From NCBI GenBank assembly GCA_044376575.1, contig JBILKR010000006.1, positions 44,946 to 108,945 on the forward strand: DNA of 64,000 bases, read 5' to 3'. The notes below the pieces were generated by a model. The model saw only the letters and a list, made by a program, of their open reading frames with translations, made no database searches and was not told the origin of the DNA. The first letter of the stretch is position 1. Every line of letters starts with the position of its first letter. The DNA is from BA4 sp044376575. Its GTDB lineage: Bacteria > Bacteroidota > Bacteroidia > CAIKAF01. The translations under genes were made by a program, and so were the position numbers. Of the stretch, positions 18,901 to 27,296 are shown one piece after another.

Positions 18901-19098
18901 CAGCGTTGCAGCTGTTACACTGAATCCTAAAAATTTAAGGAAATCCCTTCGATTGGAATTAGAAACAGATGTTTTTTCATCTGCCAAAAACTCCGTCATC
19001 GGAAGATCTTCTGCAAATTCATTCTCTCTGTTCTTAATGAACTGAGGATCGTTTTCCAGTTCTTCGTATCCTTTCCAGTATATTTTATTCTTACTCAT
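15922..19098 (-). CDS. actB: Alternative complex III iron-sulfur subunit ActB (molybdopterin oxidoreductase-like)
   Basis: This 1058-residue protein fuses a molybdopterin-oxidoreductase-like domain, which lacks the cofactor in known ActB proteins, to a ferredoxin-like domain. A Tat-type signal variant NRRDFLKFLGFSVTAATLAAC (about 48-69) is preceded by a longer N-terminal stretch than usual, as in the TAT-variant family. Iron-sulfur motifs near the C-terminus are CNGCGACVVAC, CQHCNHAPCETVCP, CVGTRYCANNCP and CSMCVQR with CAEACP. The Thr in CVGTRYC replaces a Cys, which fits the [3Fe-4S] cluster known in this subunit alongside three [4Fe-4S] clusters. The extreme C-terminus is histidine-rich. 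The subunit wires electrons from quinol to the hemes. Confidence 0.97.
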   Translation of the reverse strand: MSKNKIYWKGYEELENDPQFIKNRENEFAEDLPMTEFLADEKTSVSNSNRRDFLKFLGFSVTAATLAACETPIKKAIPYVIKPETITPGVPNYYASSYYDGSDYFSVLVKTREGRPIKVDGNKLSGVTAGSSNARLQASVLSLYDSKRAKSALKAGAPVAWSQADEEISSKLKELAAAGKKTYLVTNTIISPSTQAVINDFIATYNNVIHVQYDAVSYQAVRLANQASFGKSVIPSYQFHKANAIASFGADFLNGWLMSGVYAKQYAETRRPENANMSRHYQFESIMSLAGSNADYRVMLKPSQIGTALVALYNHIAKLANAPSAGSVTVPFAEDIAKCGDYLWSKKGSALVVCGINDVNAQTITNEINKLLGSYGNTIDINQSVNLFNGNDSAMAEMFNNISGNAVILYGVNPAYTLPNGTDFNKALASAAISVSFGDRMEETTVQYLMPDHHYLESWNDFNPVAGQYSLQQPTIHPLFDTRAAQESLLVWAGKASRSDKNSSTYREYIKNTWRNTLFASSGKLLFDEFWNTSLHDGVYSIAVTPTAETGSTANISASAQAINAAASNAKGWEITLYEKVGMGTGMMAANPILQELPDPISRVTWDNYITMSPADMDKQEFGFNKLMGQNQWANVAKVTVNGKTLELPVLAQPGQTPGTIGIAIGYGRKFGKNDEVIGANAFPLLQIAGNNFSTIVTGASVESAGKKHQLAGTQTHHTMMGRDIVKETSLKEFGKDPKSGNPDKVMHTNVQSLTNGGHEAPIDKIDYWKDFKMVNHRWGLSIDLNSCNGCGACVVACHVENNVPVVGKDEIRRSRDMHWMRIDRYYTSDADPSTRYEKGNDNYRKKEIPSNSPKVVFQPVMCQHCNHAPCETVCPVLATTHSSEGLNQMTYNRCVGTRYCANNCPYKVRRFNWFQYSENKKFDYYMNDELGKLVLNPDVTVRARGVMEKCSMCVQRIQAGKLEAKKQDRLVKDQEIKTACAEACPTNAIIFGDYNDEAAMIAKLENDPRAYHLLEEVGVKPNVIYQTKVRNVEEEYGHHAHAETHASEGHSNESAHH

Positions 19099-19138
19099 AG
19101 GTTATTGAATCCGATTAGGAACTAATTAATATAATCTA

Positions 19139-20563
19139 TTAATAATGACATTTTGAACATTCAAGACCACCAATTTTTTCAACGGTAAATGCCTGACCTT
19201 TTTTCATTTCATATTCACCGTAGTGCTCTTTGTAATAATTGTGCAGTCTTTCATAGTATCCGTTATCTGCATACTGAACTTCTGTTTCTCTGTGGCAATT
19301 GATACACCATCCCATCGTTAATGGAGAATACTGATAAACTTTTTCCATTTCTCCAAGTTCACCATGACAAGTAGCACATTCTACCTTACCCACAACAACG
19401 TGCTGCTGGTGGCTAAAGAATGCATGATCTGGAAGATTATGGATTTGCACCCACTCAACAGGTTTTTGAATTTGTTTTTCTACTTCATCAAATGCACCTT
19501 CTGAATCGCGTAACCATTCAGCGAAAACTTTTTTCACTTCTTCCTTATCCATTGACTGATAATTTTGGAAGTATTCTTTTTTCACCGGGTTCCATCCGAT
19601 GGCTGCATAAATTTTAGAAATTTCTTTCTTACCATAATTAGGCCCTACTTCAACTGCTTTATGACAGTTCATGCAAACATTGGAAGAAGGGATGCTCGCA
19701 TGCTTACTTTTTTCAGCAGTGCTATGGCAATATGTACATTCAATTTTATTTTGACCAACATGCAGTTTATGAGAGAAAGCAATAGGCTGATCCGGCATAT
19801 ATCCAGTAACATTCCCTTCATCATCTTTAAATCCACCATATACTCCAATATCATTCAGCGCCTGAAATCCTTTCATAGAAAGCCATGAAATCAACACAAG
19901 AATAATTACAAAAGAAATTTTCTTGTGTGTCACCATCCACGATCCGATTTTGTTCAGGAATGACACATGTTCTTCTTCAGGCTGAACTATTCCTTCTTTC
20001 TCATTGGCGACTTTTTCCATGGCTTTTGAAACACTGCGAAGTGCAGAGCTCAGTACCAGTAAAACAAAAGCAATACCAATTAAAATAAAAGTTAACTGCG
20101 TATCTGAAAAGCCACCACCTTCAGATGAACCGTCGGCGCCACCAGAAGCATTAGCCGTAGAATCTGCAGTGGGTTTATCTTCCACTGGATTATCAATATA
20201 CGCCAATAAGTCTGTTAAATCCTGTTCTGATAAATTAGTGAATGCCGGCATTTGCTGACCGCCATATTCTTTATACAAATCGTTGGCATATTTATCACCT
20301 GTTTTTAAAAAATCAGAAGAATTAATGATCCACGCTTTTAAGTTTGCTTCATCCGGCCAGCGATCGCGCACCCCTGCAAGACCAGGCCCAATCATTTTCT
20401 GGTCCGTTACATTATGGCAACGGGCACAATTCGTTTTGAAAAGCGTCTTTCCCTTCACCGCATCACCTTGTGCATACAGCTGATTGAATAGAGAAAGAGT
20501 GAAAACAAGGACAAATGTCATTGCTTTCAACGAAGATTTTTTAAGATACTTAGCTTTCGTCAT
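19139..20563 (-). CDS. actA: Alternative complex III multiheme cytochrome c subunit ActA with fused monoheme domain
   Basis: From the ATG at 20563 this is a 474-residue protein with a signal sequence ending LYAQ. Six CxxCH motifs are visible: CARCH in an N-terminal cytochrome c domain, then CTYCH, CMNCH, CATCH, CINCH and CSKCH in the pentaheme ActA part, the last being three residues from the end. Two membrane helices separate the parts (FILIGIAFVLLVLSSAL and FVIILVLISWLSMKGF). The pentaheme subunit receives electrons from ActB/ActE; the extra N-terminal heme domain is an addition seen in Bacteroidota. An ATG 60 bases upstream exists but would sit at the expected transcription start. First gene of the operon. 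Confidence 0.93.
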   Translation of the reverse strand: MTKAKYLKKSSLKAMTFVLVFTLSLFNQLYAQGDAVKGKTLFKTNCARCHNVTDQKMIGPGLAGVRDRWPDEANLKAWIINSSDFLKTGDKYANDLYKEYGGQQMPAFTNLSEQDLTDLLAYIDNPVEDKPTADSTANASGGADGSSEGGGFSDTQLTFILIGIAFVLLVLSSALRSVSKAMEKVANEKEGIVQPEEEHVSFLNKIGSWMVTHKKISFVIILVLISWLSMKGFQALNDIGVYGGFKDDEGNVTGYMPDQPIAFSHKLHVGQNKIECTYCHSTAEKSKHASIPSSNVCMNCHKAVEVGPNYGKKEISKIYAAIGWNPVKKEYFQNYQSMDKEEVKKVFAEWLRDSEGAFDEVEKQIQKPVEWVQIHNLPDHAFFSHQQHVVVGKVECATCHGELGEMEKVYQYSPLTMGWCINCHRETEVQYADNGYYERLHNYYKEHYGEYEMKKGQAFTVEKIGGLECSKCHY

Positions 20564-20627
20564 AATCGCTTTAATTAAGCTCCGCAAAGAAATATAATTG
20601 TTAACTAATGTCAAATTTTTCAAGAGG

Positions 20628-20635
20628 CAAATTTA
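20628..20635 (-). promoter_or_regulatory. Possible -7 element of the act-cox operon
   Basis: On the minus strand TAAATTTG fits TAnnTTTG exactly, about 65 bases upstream of the actA start. No TTTG is found at the expected upstream distance, so this is a tentative call based on one half of the promoter. Confidence 0.35.
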
Positions 20636-20767
20636 CATTTTTCACTGATTTAACCGCCTTATGAGTCATAATTTTATCACCACATCGTTATTTAAAACAA
20701 TTCTAAATAAGGGCTCGGGCTTGATTTATTTTTAATGTAAAGAATATCAAAATGTTTTGTTTTCAAA

Positions 20768-20798
20768 TTTGTATAACCGGACCTCCTGACTATTTTTG
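20768..20798 (+). promoter_or_regulatory. Bacteroidota-type promoter for the S46 peptidase gene
   Basis: TTTG at 20768-20771 is followed after exactly 19 bases by TATTTTTG at 20791-20798. Transcription should begin near 20803-20805, about 15 bases before the ATG at 20819. Confidence 0.7.
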
Positions 20799-20818
20799 CT
20801 CAACGATAATTTATAAAC

Positions 20819-22939
20819 ATGAAAAAATACACACTGTTACTTCTAATTAAAATTTCATTTATCGCAAATTCGTTTGCAGATGAAGGAATGTGGCTGCCCT
20901 ATTATATCAATAAATTAATGGGCAACATGCAGCAGTATGGCTGCAAATTAACGGCCGATCAAATTTACAATGCCAATCAATCTTCCATGAAAGACGCCAT
21001 CGTTCATTTTGGAGGATTTTGTACAGGTGAGATTGTAAGTAATCAGGGATTGGTATTTACCAACCATCACTGCGGTTACGATGCCATCTCCACATTAAGC
21101 ACGGCTGAGGCGAACCATTTGGATAACGGATTTTGGGCTACAGATTTTGCGGCAGAGATTCCAGCTCCAGGGTTAACTGCTTCTATGCTTGTATATATGA
21201 GTGATGTAACTGAGCGTATGGCTAACGCCACTGATAAAGCAGCTGAAATTAAAAAAATAAAAGAAGAAGCAACTGCAGGTAATCACTATAAAGCTGATGT
21301 AAAATCATTTTTCTATGGGAATGAATATTACCTGTTGGTATATGAAGTGTTTAAAGACATTCGTCTTGTCGGAACTCCACCGCAAAACATTGGAAAATTT
21401 GGAGGCGACACCGACAACTGGATGTGGCCAAGACATACCGGCGATTTCAGCATATTCAGAATTTATGCATCTGCCGATAACAAACCAGCTGAATACAGTG
21501 TAAATAATGTTCCATATAAGCCGAAACATTTTATTCCGCTGAACTTAAAAGGAATTAAAGAAAATGATTTTGCCATGATTATGGGATTCCCGGGCAGAAC
21601 AACCCGTTATTTAACCAATGCAGGAGTGAAAAATGTTGCATATAACAGATATCCTATTTTATCGCAAGTACTAAAAGAAAAGCTTCAGCAATGGTGGAGT
21701 GAAATGTCTAAAGATGTAAATGTTCGTTTAACATTATCGGGCGATTATGCCTCATTAGCAAATAGTCAAAAATATTTTGACGGAGTAATGAACGCATTAA
21801 AATCATCTCCATGTCTGAATAATAAAACCGAGCTTGAAACTGATTTTATTGCATGGGTAAATTCAAGCGAAGAAAAAAAGAAACAATATGGATCTGTGAT
21901 TTCAGATTTACAAAAATTATATGATGATAATAAAACCATGACGGGACTTAGCCAGTATATGCGTGTGGCATACAACGGCGTAAAATTTGCAGAAATGGGA
22001 AGTGCGCTTACTGAGTTAAAAACACTTTTGTCAGCAAAAGAAATAGATATGACAAAACTTGCTGAAGCAAAGAAAAATATAAAAGAGAATTCACGCGAAT
22101 ATTTCAAATACTTCATTAAACCTGTAGAACAAAAAGTATTTGCAAGCATGCTTCGAATTGTTCATAAAAATCTTGAAGAAAAATATTGGGTGAGTAATTT
22201 AAGAAGTAAAGAATTTTCAAAAATGAAAGGCGATTCTTTCCAGAGCTATGCGGCTTATGTATTGAATTCTTCGATGCTTGCTGACTCTGTAAAATTCTTC
22301 AAGTTTCTTGAAAAACCATCATTGGCTGGATTACAAAAAGATCCCGGAGCTGCATACGTATTAGATGTTGTAAAAATGATGAGTGAATTATCTGCTACTT
22401 TCAGGGGGATAAATGAAAAAGAAGAACAACTCATGAAGGTATATGTAAAAGGATTAAGAGAATTTAAAGGTGATAAATTCTTTTATCCGGATGCAAATTC
22501 AACACTGCGCATTACCTATGGTCAGGTGAAACCATATAGTCCGAAAGATGGTATTAAATACAACTGGTACACGACACATAAAGGGATCTTAGAAAAGGAG
22601 AAACCAGGTGATCCTGAATTTGATGTTCCTTCATCATTCAGTCAGGCATTAAAAAAGGGATCATTTGGTAAATATGCAGATGCCAGTGGAGATCTTCCTG
22701 TTGCATTTATCTGTAATCTAGATATTACCGGCGGAAACTCCGGTAGTCCTGTAATTGACGGCAACGGTTCATTGATTGGAATCGCTTTTGATGGTGTATG
22801 GGAAGGAATGGTTGGTGATTTATACTGGGAACCATCTCAGAACAGAACCATTGCTGTTGATATCAGATATGTAATGTATGTTGTTGAACAAATGTCAGGT
22901 TCAGACAGAATTTACAATGAGGTAAAAACAAATTTGTAA
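20819..22939 (+). CDS. S46 family dipeptidyl-peptidase, DPP7-like
   Basis: This 706-residue exported protease has a signal peptide (about 1-20) and the chymotrypsin-like S46 hallmarks: FTNHHCGYDAI with the catalytic His (83/84), GKFGGDTDNWMWPRHTGDFS, and the nucleophile in TGGNSGSPVIDG (Ser641). Eighteen residues after that Ser is Gly659 in AFDGVWE; the equivalent residue is Gly in DPP7-type and Arg in DPP11-type enzymes, so a preference for hydrophobic rather than acidic P1 residues is expected. Such enzymes release dipeptides from peptides in the periplasm. The gene is monocistronic, with its own promoter and a shared terminator. Confidence 0.95.
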   Translation: MKKYTLLLLIKISFIANSFADEGMWLPYYINKLMGNMQQYGCKLTADQIYNANQSSMKDAIVHFGGFCTGEIVSNQGLVFTNHHCGYDAISTLSTAEANHLDNGFWATDFAAEIPAPGLTASMLVYMSDVTERMANATDKAAEIKKIKEEATAGNHYKADVKSFFYGNEYYLLVYEVFKDIRLVGTPPQNIGKFGGDTDNWMWPRHTGDFSIFRIYASADNKPAEYSVNNVPYKPKHFIPLNLKGIKENDFAMIMGFPGRTTRYLTNAGVKNVAYNRYPILSQVLKEKLQQWWSEMSKDVNVRLTLSGDYASLANSQKYFDGVMNALKSSPCLNNKTELETDFIAWVNSSEEKKKQYGSVISDLQKLYDDNKTMTGLSQYMRVAYNGVKFAEMGSALTELKTLLSAKEIDMTKLAEAKKNIKENSREYFKYFIKPVEQKVFASMLRIVHKNLEEKYWVSNLRSKEFSKMKGDSFQSYAAYVLNSSMLADSVKFFKFLEKPSLAGLQKDPGAAYVLDVVKMMSELSATFRGINEKEEQLMKVYVKGLREFKGDKFFYPDANSTLRITYGQVKPYSPKDGIKYNWYTTHKGILEKEKPGDPEFDVPSSFSQALKKGSFGKYADASGDLPVAFICNLDITGGNSGSPVIDGNGSLIGIAFDGVWEGMVGDLYWEPSQNRTIAVDIRYVMYVVEQMSGSDRIYNEVKTNL

Positions 22940-22955
22940 CAAATTATTTTGATAT

Positions 22956-22987
22956 AAAAAAGGGATTGAAATTTCAATCCCTTTTTT
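22956..22987. terminator. Bidirectional intrinsic terminator between convergent genes
   Basis: A perfect palindrome, GGGATTGAAA then TTTCAATCCC (22962-22981), is flanked by A6 on the left and T6 on the right. It can end transcripts from the S46 peptidase gene on the plus strand and from the nucleotide-sugar operon on the minus strand. Confidence 0.9.
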
Positions 22988-22999
22988 ATTGTAGTTGCG

Positions 23000-23947
23000 T
23001 TATTTTAGCTCCTTAAAATACTTTATAACCTTTGATAGTCCATCTCTGAAAGTGGTTCTTTCTCTTTTCAACAACGTCTGCATTTTAGAAATATCCGGAA
23101 GTCGCCTTGTCATATCTCCTTCAGGTAAAGGCGGAAGATGAATGATGTTTGAAGACGATCCTGTAATTTCAATAATTTCTTTTGCTAACTGCAAAATGGT
23201 TATTTCATCATTACCTCCAATATTCACAACATCATTAATACATGATTCCGATACAAGTGTTTCATAACATGCATCTATATTGTCATTGATAAAACAAAAA
23301 GTTCTGGTTTGACTTCCATCTCCGTATATGGTAATATCTTCTCCTTTTAAAGCCATATTGATAAACTTGGACACAACGAAGTCCGGGCTTTGCTTAGGAC
23401 CATAGGTATTAAAAAATCTGAAAATTGTATAGTCAAGAGCATATTCCTGCTGATAAGATTTCAGAAATGATTCTCCTACATTTTTTACAACGGCATAGGG
23501 TAATCTTGAATTTAGTGGTGTTGTTTTTTCATTTTGAGGGAACTCCACAGGTTCTCCATACACTTCTGAAGAAGATGAAAAGAAAACTCTTTTAACACCG
23601 GTATTTTTAGATAATGAAAGTATATTTTCAATTCCTTTAATATCTTCTAATACACTCACAGGATGGCTTAGTGTTCTTAGTACACCAACCAGGGCCGCAT
23701 AATGAAAAACATAATCAAACCTGTATGCATAAAACACACCTGAAATTTCTTCAAATCTATTAACGTCACACTTTATAAAATGACTGTTAGAATATTTTTT
23801 GGGGTTGGGTAAATGATTAATATCTCCTGTCCTAAAATTATCAACGATTACAACTTCATGGGAAGAATCCGACAATAATTTCTCTGCCATGGAACTCCCG
23901 ATAAATCCGGCTCCGCCGGTGACTAAAATTCTCTTTTTCTCACTCAT
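23000..23947 (-). CDS. NAD-dependent epimerase/dehydratase (extended SDR, nucleotide-sugar)
   Basis: This 315-residue protein is an extended short-chain dehydrogenase acting on nucleotide sugars. The NAD-binding GGAGFIG is at 11-17, followed by the adenine-ribose contact IVDNF (34-38), the SSSSEVYG active-site strand (124-131), catalytic YAVVK (Tyr151, Lys155) and the substrate region FRFFNTYGPKQ. The motif order fits UDP-glucose 4-epimerase or UDP-glucuronate decarboxylase relatives; the exact reaction cannot be told. It follows rmlA by two bases, so both probably supply sugars for surface polysaccharide. Confidence 0.9.
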   Translation of the reverse strand: MSEKKRILVTGGAGFIGSSMAEKLLSDSSHEVVIVDNFRTGDINHLPNPKKYSNSHFIKCDVNRFEEISGVFYAYRFDYVFHYAALVGVLRTLSHPVSVLEDIKGIENILSLSKNTGVKRVFFSSSSEVYGEPVEFPQNEKTTPLNSRLPYAVVKNVGESFLKSYQQEYALDYTIFRFFNTYGPKQSPDFVVSKFINMALKGEDITIYGDGSQTRTFCFINDNIDACYETLVSESCINDVVNIGGNDEITILQLAKEIIEITGSSSNIIHLPPLPEGDMTRRLPDISKMQTLLKRERTTFRDGLSKVIKYFKELK

Positions 23948-23949
23948 TT

Positions 23950-24813
23950 TTATAACTCTGTGATTTTCATTAGGTATTGACCGTAACCACTTTTTAGTAA
24001 TGGTTTTGCAAGATGATGCAATTGCTCTTTATCAATAAATTTCATCTGATAAGCAATCTCTTCAATACATCCGATTTTTAAACCCTGACGTTCTTCAATT
24101 ACCTGTACAAACTGACTTGCCTGCATCAGCGACTGGAAAGTCCCTGTATCCAGCCATGCAGTTCCGCGATCAAGCACATGAACTCGTAAGGAATTATTAT
24201 TTAAATAAATTTTATTGATATCTGTAATTTCATATTCACCGCGGGCGCTTGGCTTTAGTTTTTTAGCAAATTCAACCACTGAATTATTATAAAAATAAAG
24301 TCCAGGAACTGCGAAGTTAGATTTTGGCTGAACCGGTTTTTCTTCGATCGAAACTGCTATGTTTTCATCATTAAATTCAACTACACCATATCTCTCTGGA
24401 TCTGATACGTGATATGCGAAAATCTCCCCCCCTTCAGGATTACCAATCAATTGTAGCTGTTTTGCAAGCCCGGTACCATAGAAAATATTATCACCCAAAA
24501 TCAACGAAACAGCATCGTTTCCTATAAACTCTTCTCCCAATACAAAGGCCTGTGCCAAACCATTCGGCTCATGCTGAATTTTATAAGAAAACTTCATCCC
24601 TAACGGCTCGCCGGTACCAAGCAAGCGCTGAAAAAAAGGCAAGTCGTGCGGGGTAGAAATAATCATAATCTCTCTGATGCCTGCCATCATTAATGTAGAA
24701 AGTGGGTAATAAATCATTGGTTTATCATAAATAGGCATCAACTGTTTACTGATGGCCATAGTTATGGGATAAAGTCTTGTACCTGATCCGCCGGCAAGAA
24801 TAATACCTTTCAT
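23950..24813 (-). CDS. rmlA: Glucose-1-phosphate thymidylyltransferase
   Basis: This 287-residue enzyme makes dTDP-glucose from glucose 1-phosphate and dTTP. The nucleotide-binding signature MKGIILAGGSGTRLYPIT opens the protein, followed by KQLMPIYDKPMIYYPLSTLM, LGDNIFYG with the metal-binding Asp, EEKPVQPKSN, GLYFYNN and RGTAWLDTGT. The length is standard for RmlA. A GTG one codon upstream of the ATG is also in frame. The rest of a dTDP-rhamnose pathway (rmlBCD) is not in the window; the neighbouring SDR gene is not a clear rmlB. Confidence 0.95.
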   Translation of the reverse strand: MKGIILAGGSGTRLYPITMAISKQLMPIYDKPMIYYPLSTLMMAGIREIMIISTPHDLPFFQRLLGTGEPLGMKFSYKIQHEPNGLAQAFVLGEEFIGNDAVSLILGDNIFYGTGLAKQLQLIGNPEGGEIFAYHVSDPERYGVVEFNDENIAVSIEEKPVQPKSNFAVPGLYFYNNSVVEFAKKLKPSARGEYEITDINKIYLNNNSLRVHVLDRGTAWLDTGTFQSLMQASQFVQVIEERQGLKIGCIEEIAYQMKFIDKEQLHHLAKPLLKSGYGQYLMKITEL

Positions 24814-24824
24814 CACATTATTAA

Positions 24825-27167
24825 TTATAAATTATCTTCTTCAATTTCTTCTAATTCCTTCGCTGTTATTTTCTTTTTATTTAAAGAAAGAACCAGTGAC
24901 GGCAGCATAAACAGGTTGGTAAACATTGCCAATAACAAGGTTATGGAAACCAATATACCCAATGCTACTGTTCCTCCAAAATCGGAAGCTATAAATATAG
25001 AGAAACCAAAAAATAAAATAATAGAAGTGTAGGTCATGCTTAAACCTGTTTCCTGAACAGATGTCTCAATTGCTTTTTTAACATCTCCCTGCCATCGTTT
25101 TAATTCCTGGCGATATTTTGCAAGAAAGTGGATGGTATCATCAACAGAAATTCCAAATGCAACACTAAAAATAATACTGGTGGATGCTTTCAACGGAATA
25201 CCCATGTATCCCATAATACCAGCAGTAAAAAGCAATGGGAGCATATTGGGCAACATCGAAATCAGAACCATTTTAAATGACCTGAACATAAAACCCATAA
25301 TCACGGCAATAAGAAAGATGGCCAGTAATAAACTTGAAATCAGATTTTTTACCAGGTAGTCTGTACCTTTCATAATCATAATACTTGCGCCGGTATAAAT
25401 TACATCCACATCCATGTCTGTAAAAACCTGATTAGTAATTTCTTCGACACGCTTTGTAACCGATTTCATTTCGTAAGTTCCCATGTCCATCATCTGCGCC
25501 CTAATTCTGATGTAACGCTGATTTGAATCAACATAAGAATACATTAATGAATCGCCTTTAGATACCCCCGAGGTATATTTTGCTATCCGGCCCATATCCA
25601 TTTCATTCGGGATACGATATTCTTCGGCATCTCCATTATAGTAAACCTGATTGGCATATTTTACAAGATCAATTGCTGATACTGGTCTTGAAAAAATCTC
25701 CATCGCTTGCAATGAGTCCTGCAGTTCGTTCACTCTTTTCCAAAGTTTTGTTTTTAGAAACGAAGCTCCTTTTTCTTTTTTAGAGTCAATTAATATTTCA
25801 AAAGGCATTACTCCATTAAACTCTTTTTCAAAAAAAGAAAGGTCTGTAAATGCTTTCGAATTCTTTGGAACATCATCTGCAACCCTCCCCGATGTTTTGA
25901 TTTTTAAAATTCCAAACACTGCAAAAATGAGGAGCACAAAAGCAACGGCATACACTTTTACACGATGTGTCTTGACAATATTCTCGATAAAGTTTAAAAA
26001 CAATCCTGATCTTTTCCCTTTCAAATGCCGGGTTTGTCTTATCCCTGGAGGTGGCAGATAACTTAAGAGGATAGGAATTAAAATTATTGAAAGAATAAAT
26101 AAAGAAATAATATTGATAAACGATACGGTTCCAAACTCAACCATTGTTTTGCTGTTGGTTATAATCATCGTACCAAAGCCAACTGCAGTGGTTAGGTTGG
26201 TCAGGAAAATCGCTTTCCCTGTTTTTTCAATCACCTTATGTAAGGCGCGGATTCTGTTTCCCACTTTTAAAAATTCAACCTGATAGCGTGTAATCATGTA
26301 AACGGCATTCGGAATACCAATAACAATTAACAGCGGGGGTAGTAATCCTGTAAGAATGGTGATTTTGTATCCGAGAAGCGCCATGGTTCCTGATGACCAG
26401 ACAATACAAATAGCAACATTGATAAGCGCAACCAGCAACACCGAAAGTGAGCGAAAAAAAAGAAACATCACTATCGAAGTTATAGCCGCAGCCAGTATTA
26501 CAAATATTGTAATTTCTTTAGACGCCCTAACAATTGAATCAGTTCGCAAAAAAGGTAATCCCGATACACGAACATTCAATCCACTTTTATTCTCAAATTC
26601 AGCAACTGTTTGTTTAAAATTTTCAATAACAGCAACACGTTCTTTGGAATGAACAACTTTCTTATTTAAGCCGGCAAGCATGATGTATGTGCCTGTTTGT
26701 GCATTCCATAAAACACCATCATAAAACTTTAAGACTGCAACTTTATTTTCGATTCCACTTACAATTGAATCATTGATAAAATTACTATTCACCAGTTTAT
26801 TCATTTCAAACCTGGATGAGTCTTCATTTTTTGAAAGCGTCATTGCAGATGAGGGAGATAAAACCCATTCAATATGCTCAAGGGATTTAACTTTCTGTTC
26901 AAGTTCAACCCACCTGTTGAGATGAGAAGATGTAAAAAAAGCGGAATCCTGAACAGCGAGAACAAGCACATTAGCCTCTTCCCCAAAGATTTTTCTGAAA
27001 TACTGATAATCCGAATAAGTTTTATCTGTTCGAGGTAAAATTTCAGCCATCTGATAGCTCATCTCCACTTTGCGCGACTGAATACCCATAAAAATGGTAA
27101 CAAGGGCTATCAGGATTAATCCCAATACCCTGTATCTAAAAATCAACGTAGAGAATTTATGCCACAT
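24825..27167 (-). CDS. RND/MMPL superfamily exporter
   Basis: This 780-residue protein has the two-fold repeat of the MMPL-type RND exporters: one N-terminal helix, a periplasmic domain of about 180 residues, five helices, and then the same layout again. The conserved proton-relay region of the second half reads AFGISVDDTIHFLAKYR. Such proteins move hydrophobic compounds (lipids, hopanoids, pigments) out of the inner membrane using the proton gradient. No membrane-fusion or outer-membrane partner is adjacent. The gene ends 11 bases before the rmlA start, so an envelope-building operon is plausible. Confidence 0.88.
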   Translation of the reverse strand: MWHKFSTLIFRYRVLGLILIALVTIFMGIQSRKVEMSYQMAEILPRTDKTYSDYQYFRKIFGEEANVLVLAVQDSAFFTSSHLNRWVELEQKVKSLEHIEWVLSPSSAMTLSKNEDSSRFEMNKLVNSNFINDSIVSGIENKVAVLKFYDGVLWNAQTGTYIMLAGLNKKVVHSKERVAVIENFKQTVAEFENKSGLNVRVSGLPFLRTDSIVRASKEITIFVILAAAITSIVMFLFFRSLSVLLVALINVAICIVWSSGTMALLGYKITILTGLLPPLLIVIGIPNAVYMITRYQVEFLKVGNRIRALHKVIEKTGKAIFLTNLTTAVGFGTMIITNSKTMVEFGTVSFINIISLFILSIILIPILLSYLPPPGIRQTRHLKGKRSGLFLNFIENIVKTHRVKVYAVAFVLLIFAVFGILKIKTSGRVADDVPKNSKAFTDLSFFEKEFNGVMPFEILIDSKKEKGASFLKTKLWKRVNELQDSLQAMEIFSRPVSAIDLVKYANQVYYNGDAEEYRIPNEMDMGRIAKYTSGVSKGDSLMYSYVDSNQRYIRIRAQMMDMGTYEMKSVTKRVEEITNQVFTDMDVDVIYTGASIMIMKGTDYLVKNLISSLLLAIFLIAVIMGFMFRSFKMVLISMLPNMLPLLFTAGIMGYMGIPLKASTSIIFSVAFGISVDDTIHFLAKYRQELKRWQGDVKKAIETSVQETGLSMTYTSIILFFGFSIFIASDFGGTVALGILVSITLLLAMFTNLFMLPSLVLSLNKKKITAKELEEIEEDNL

Positions 27168-27296
27168 GACTCACTTGATGCACGAATGTAGCGACAATAG
27201 TTAAGAAGTCCAAAGCAACTTTTTATTACATCAGCAATTACGAAACTGAAGTAATCTGAAAAGGTTTTACAATAAGTTTTTACCTTAGCGTTCTGC

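Noticed and set aside
20573..20623. Longer actA start
   Set aside because: The extra residues precede a well-formed signal peptide and the codons lie at the expected transcription start.
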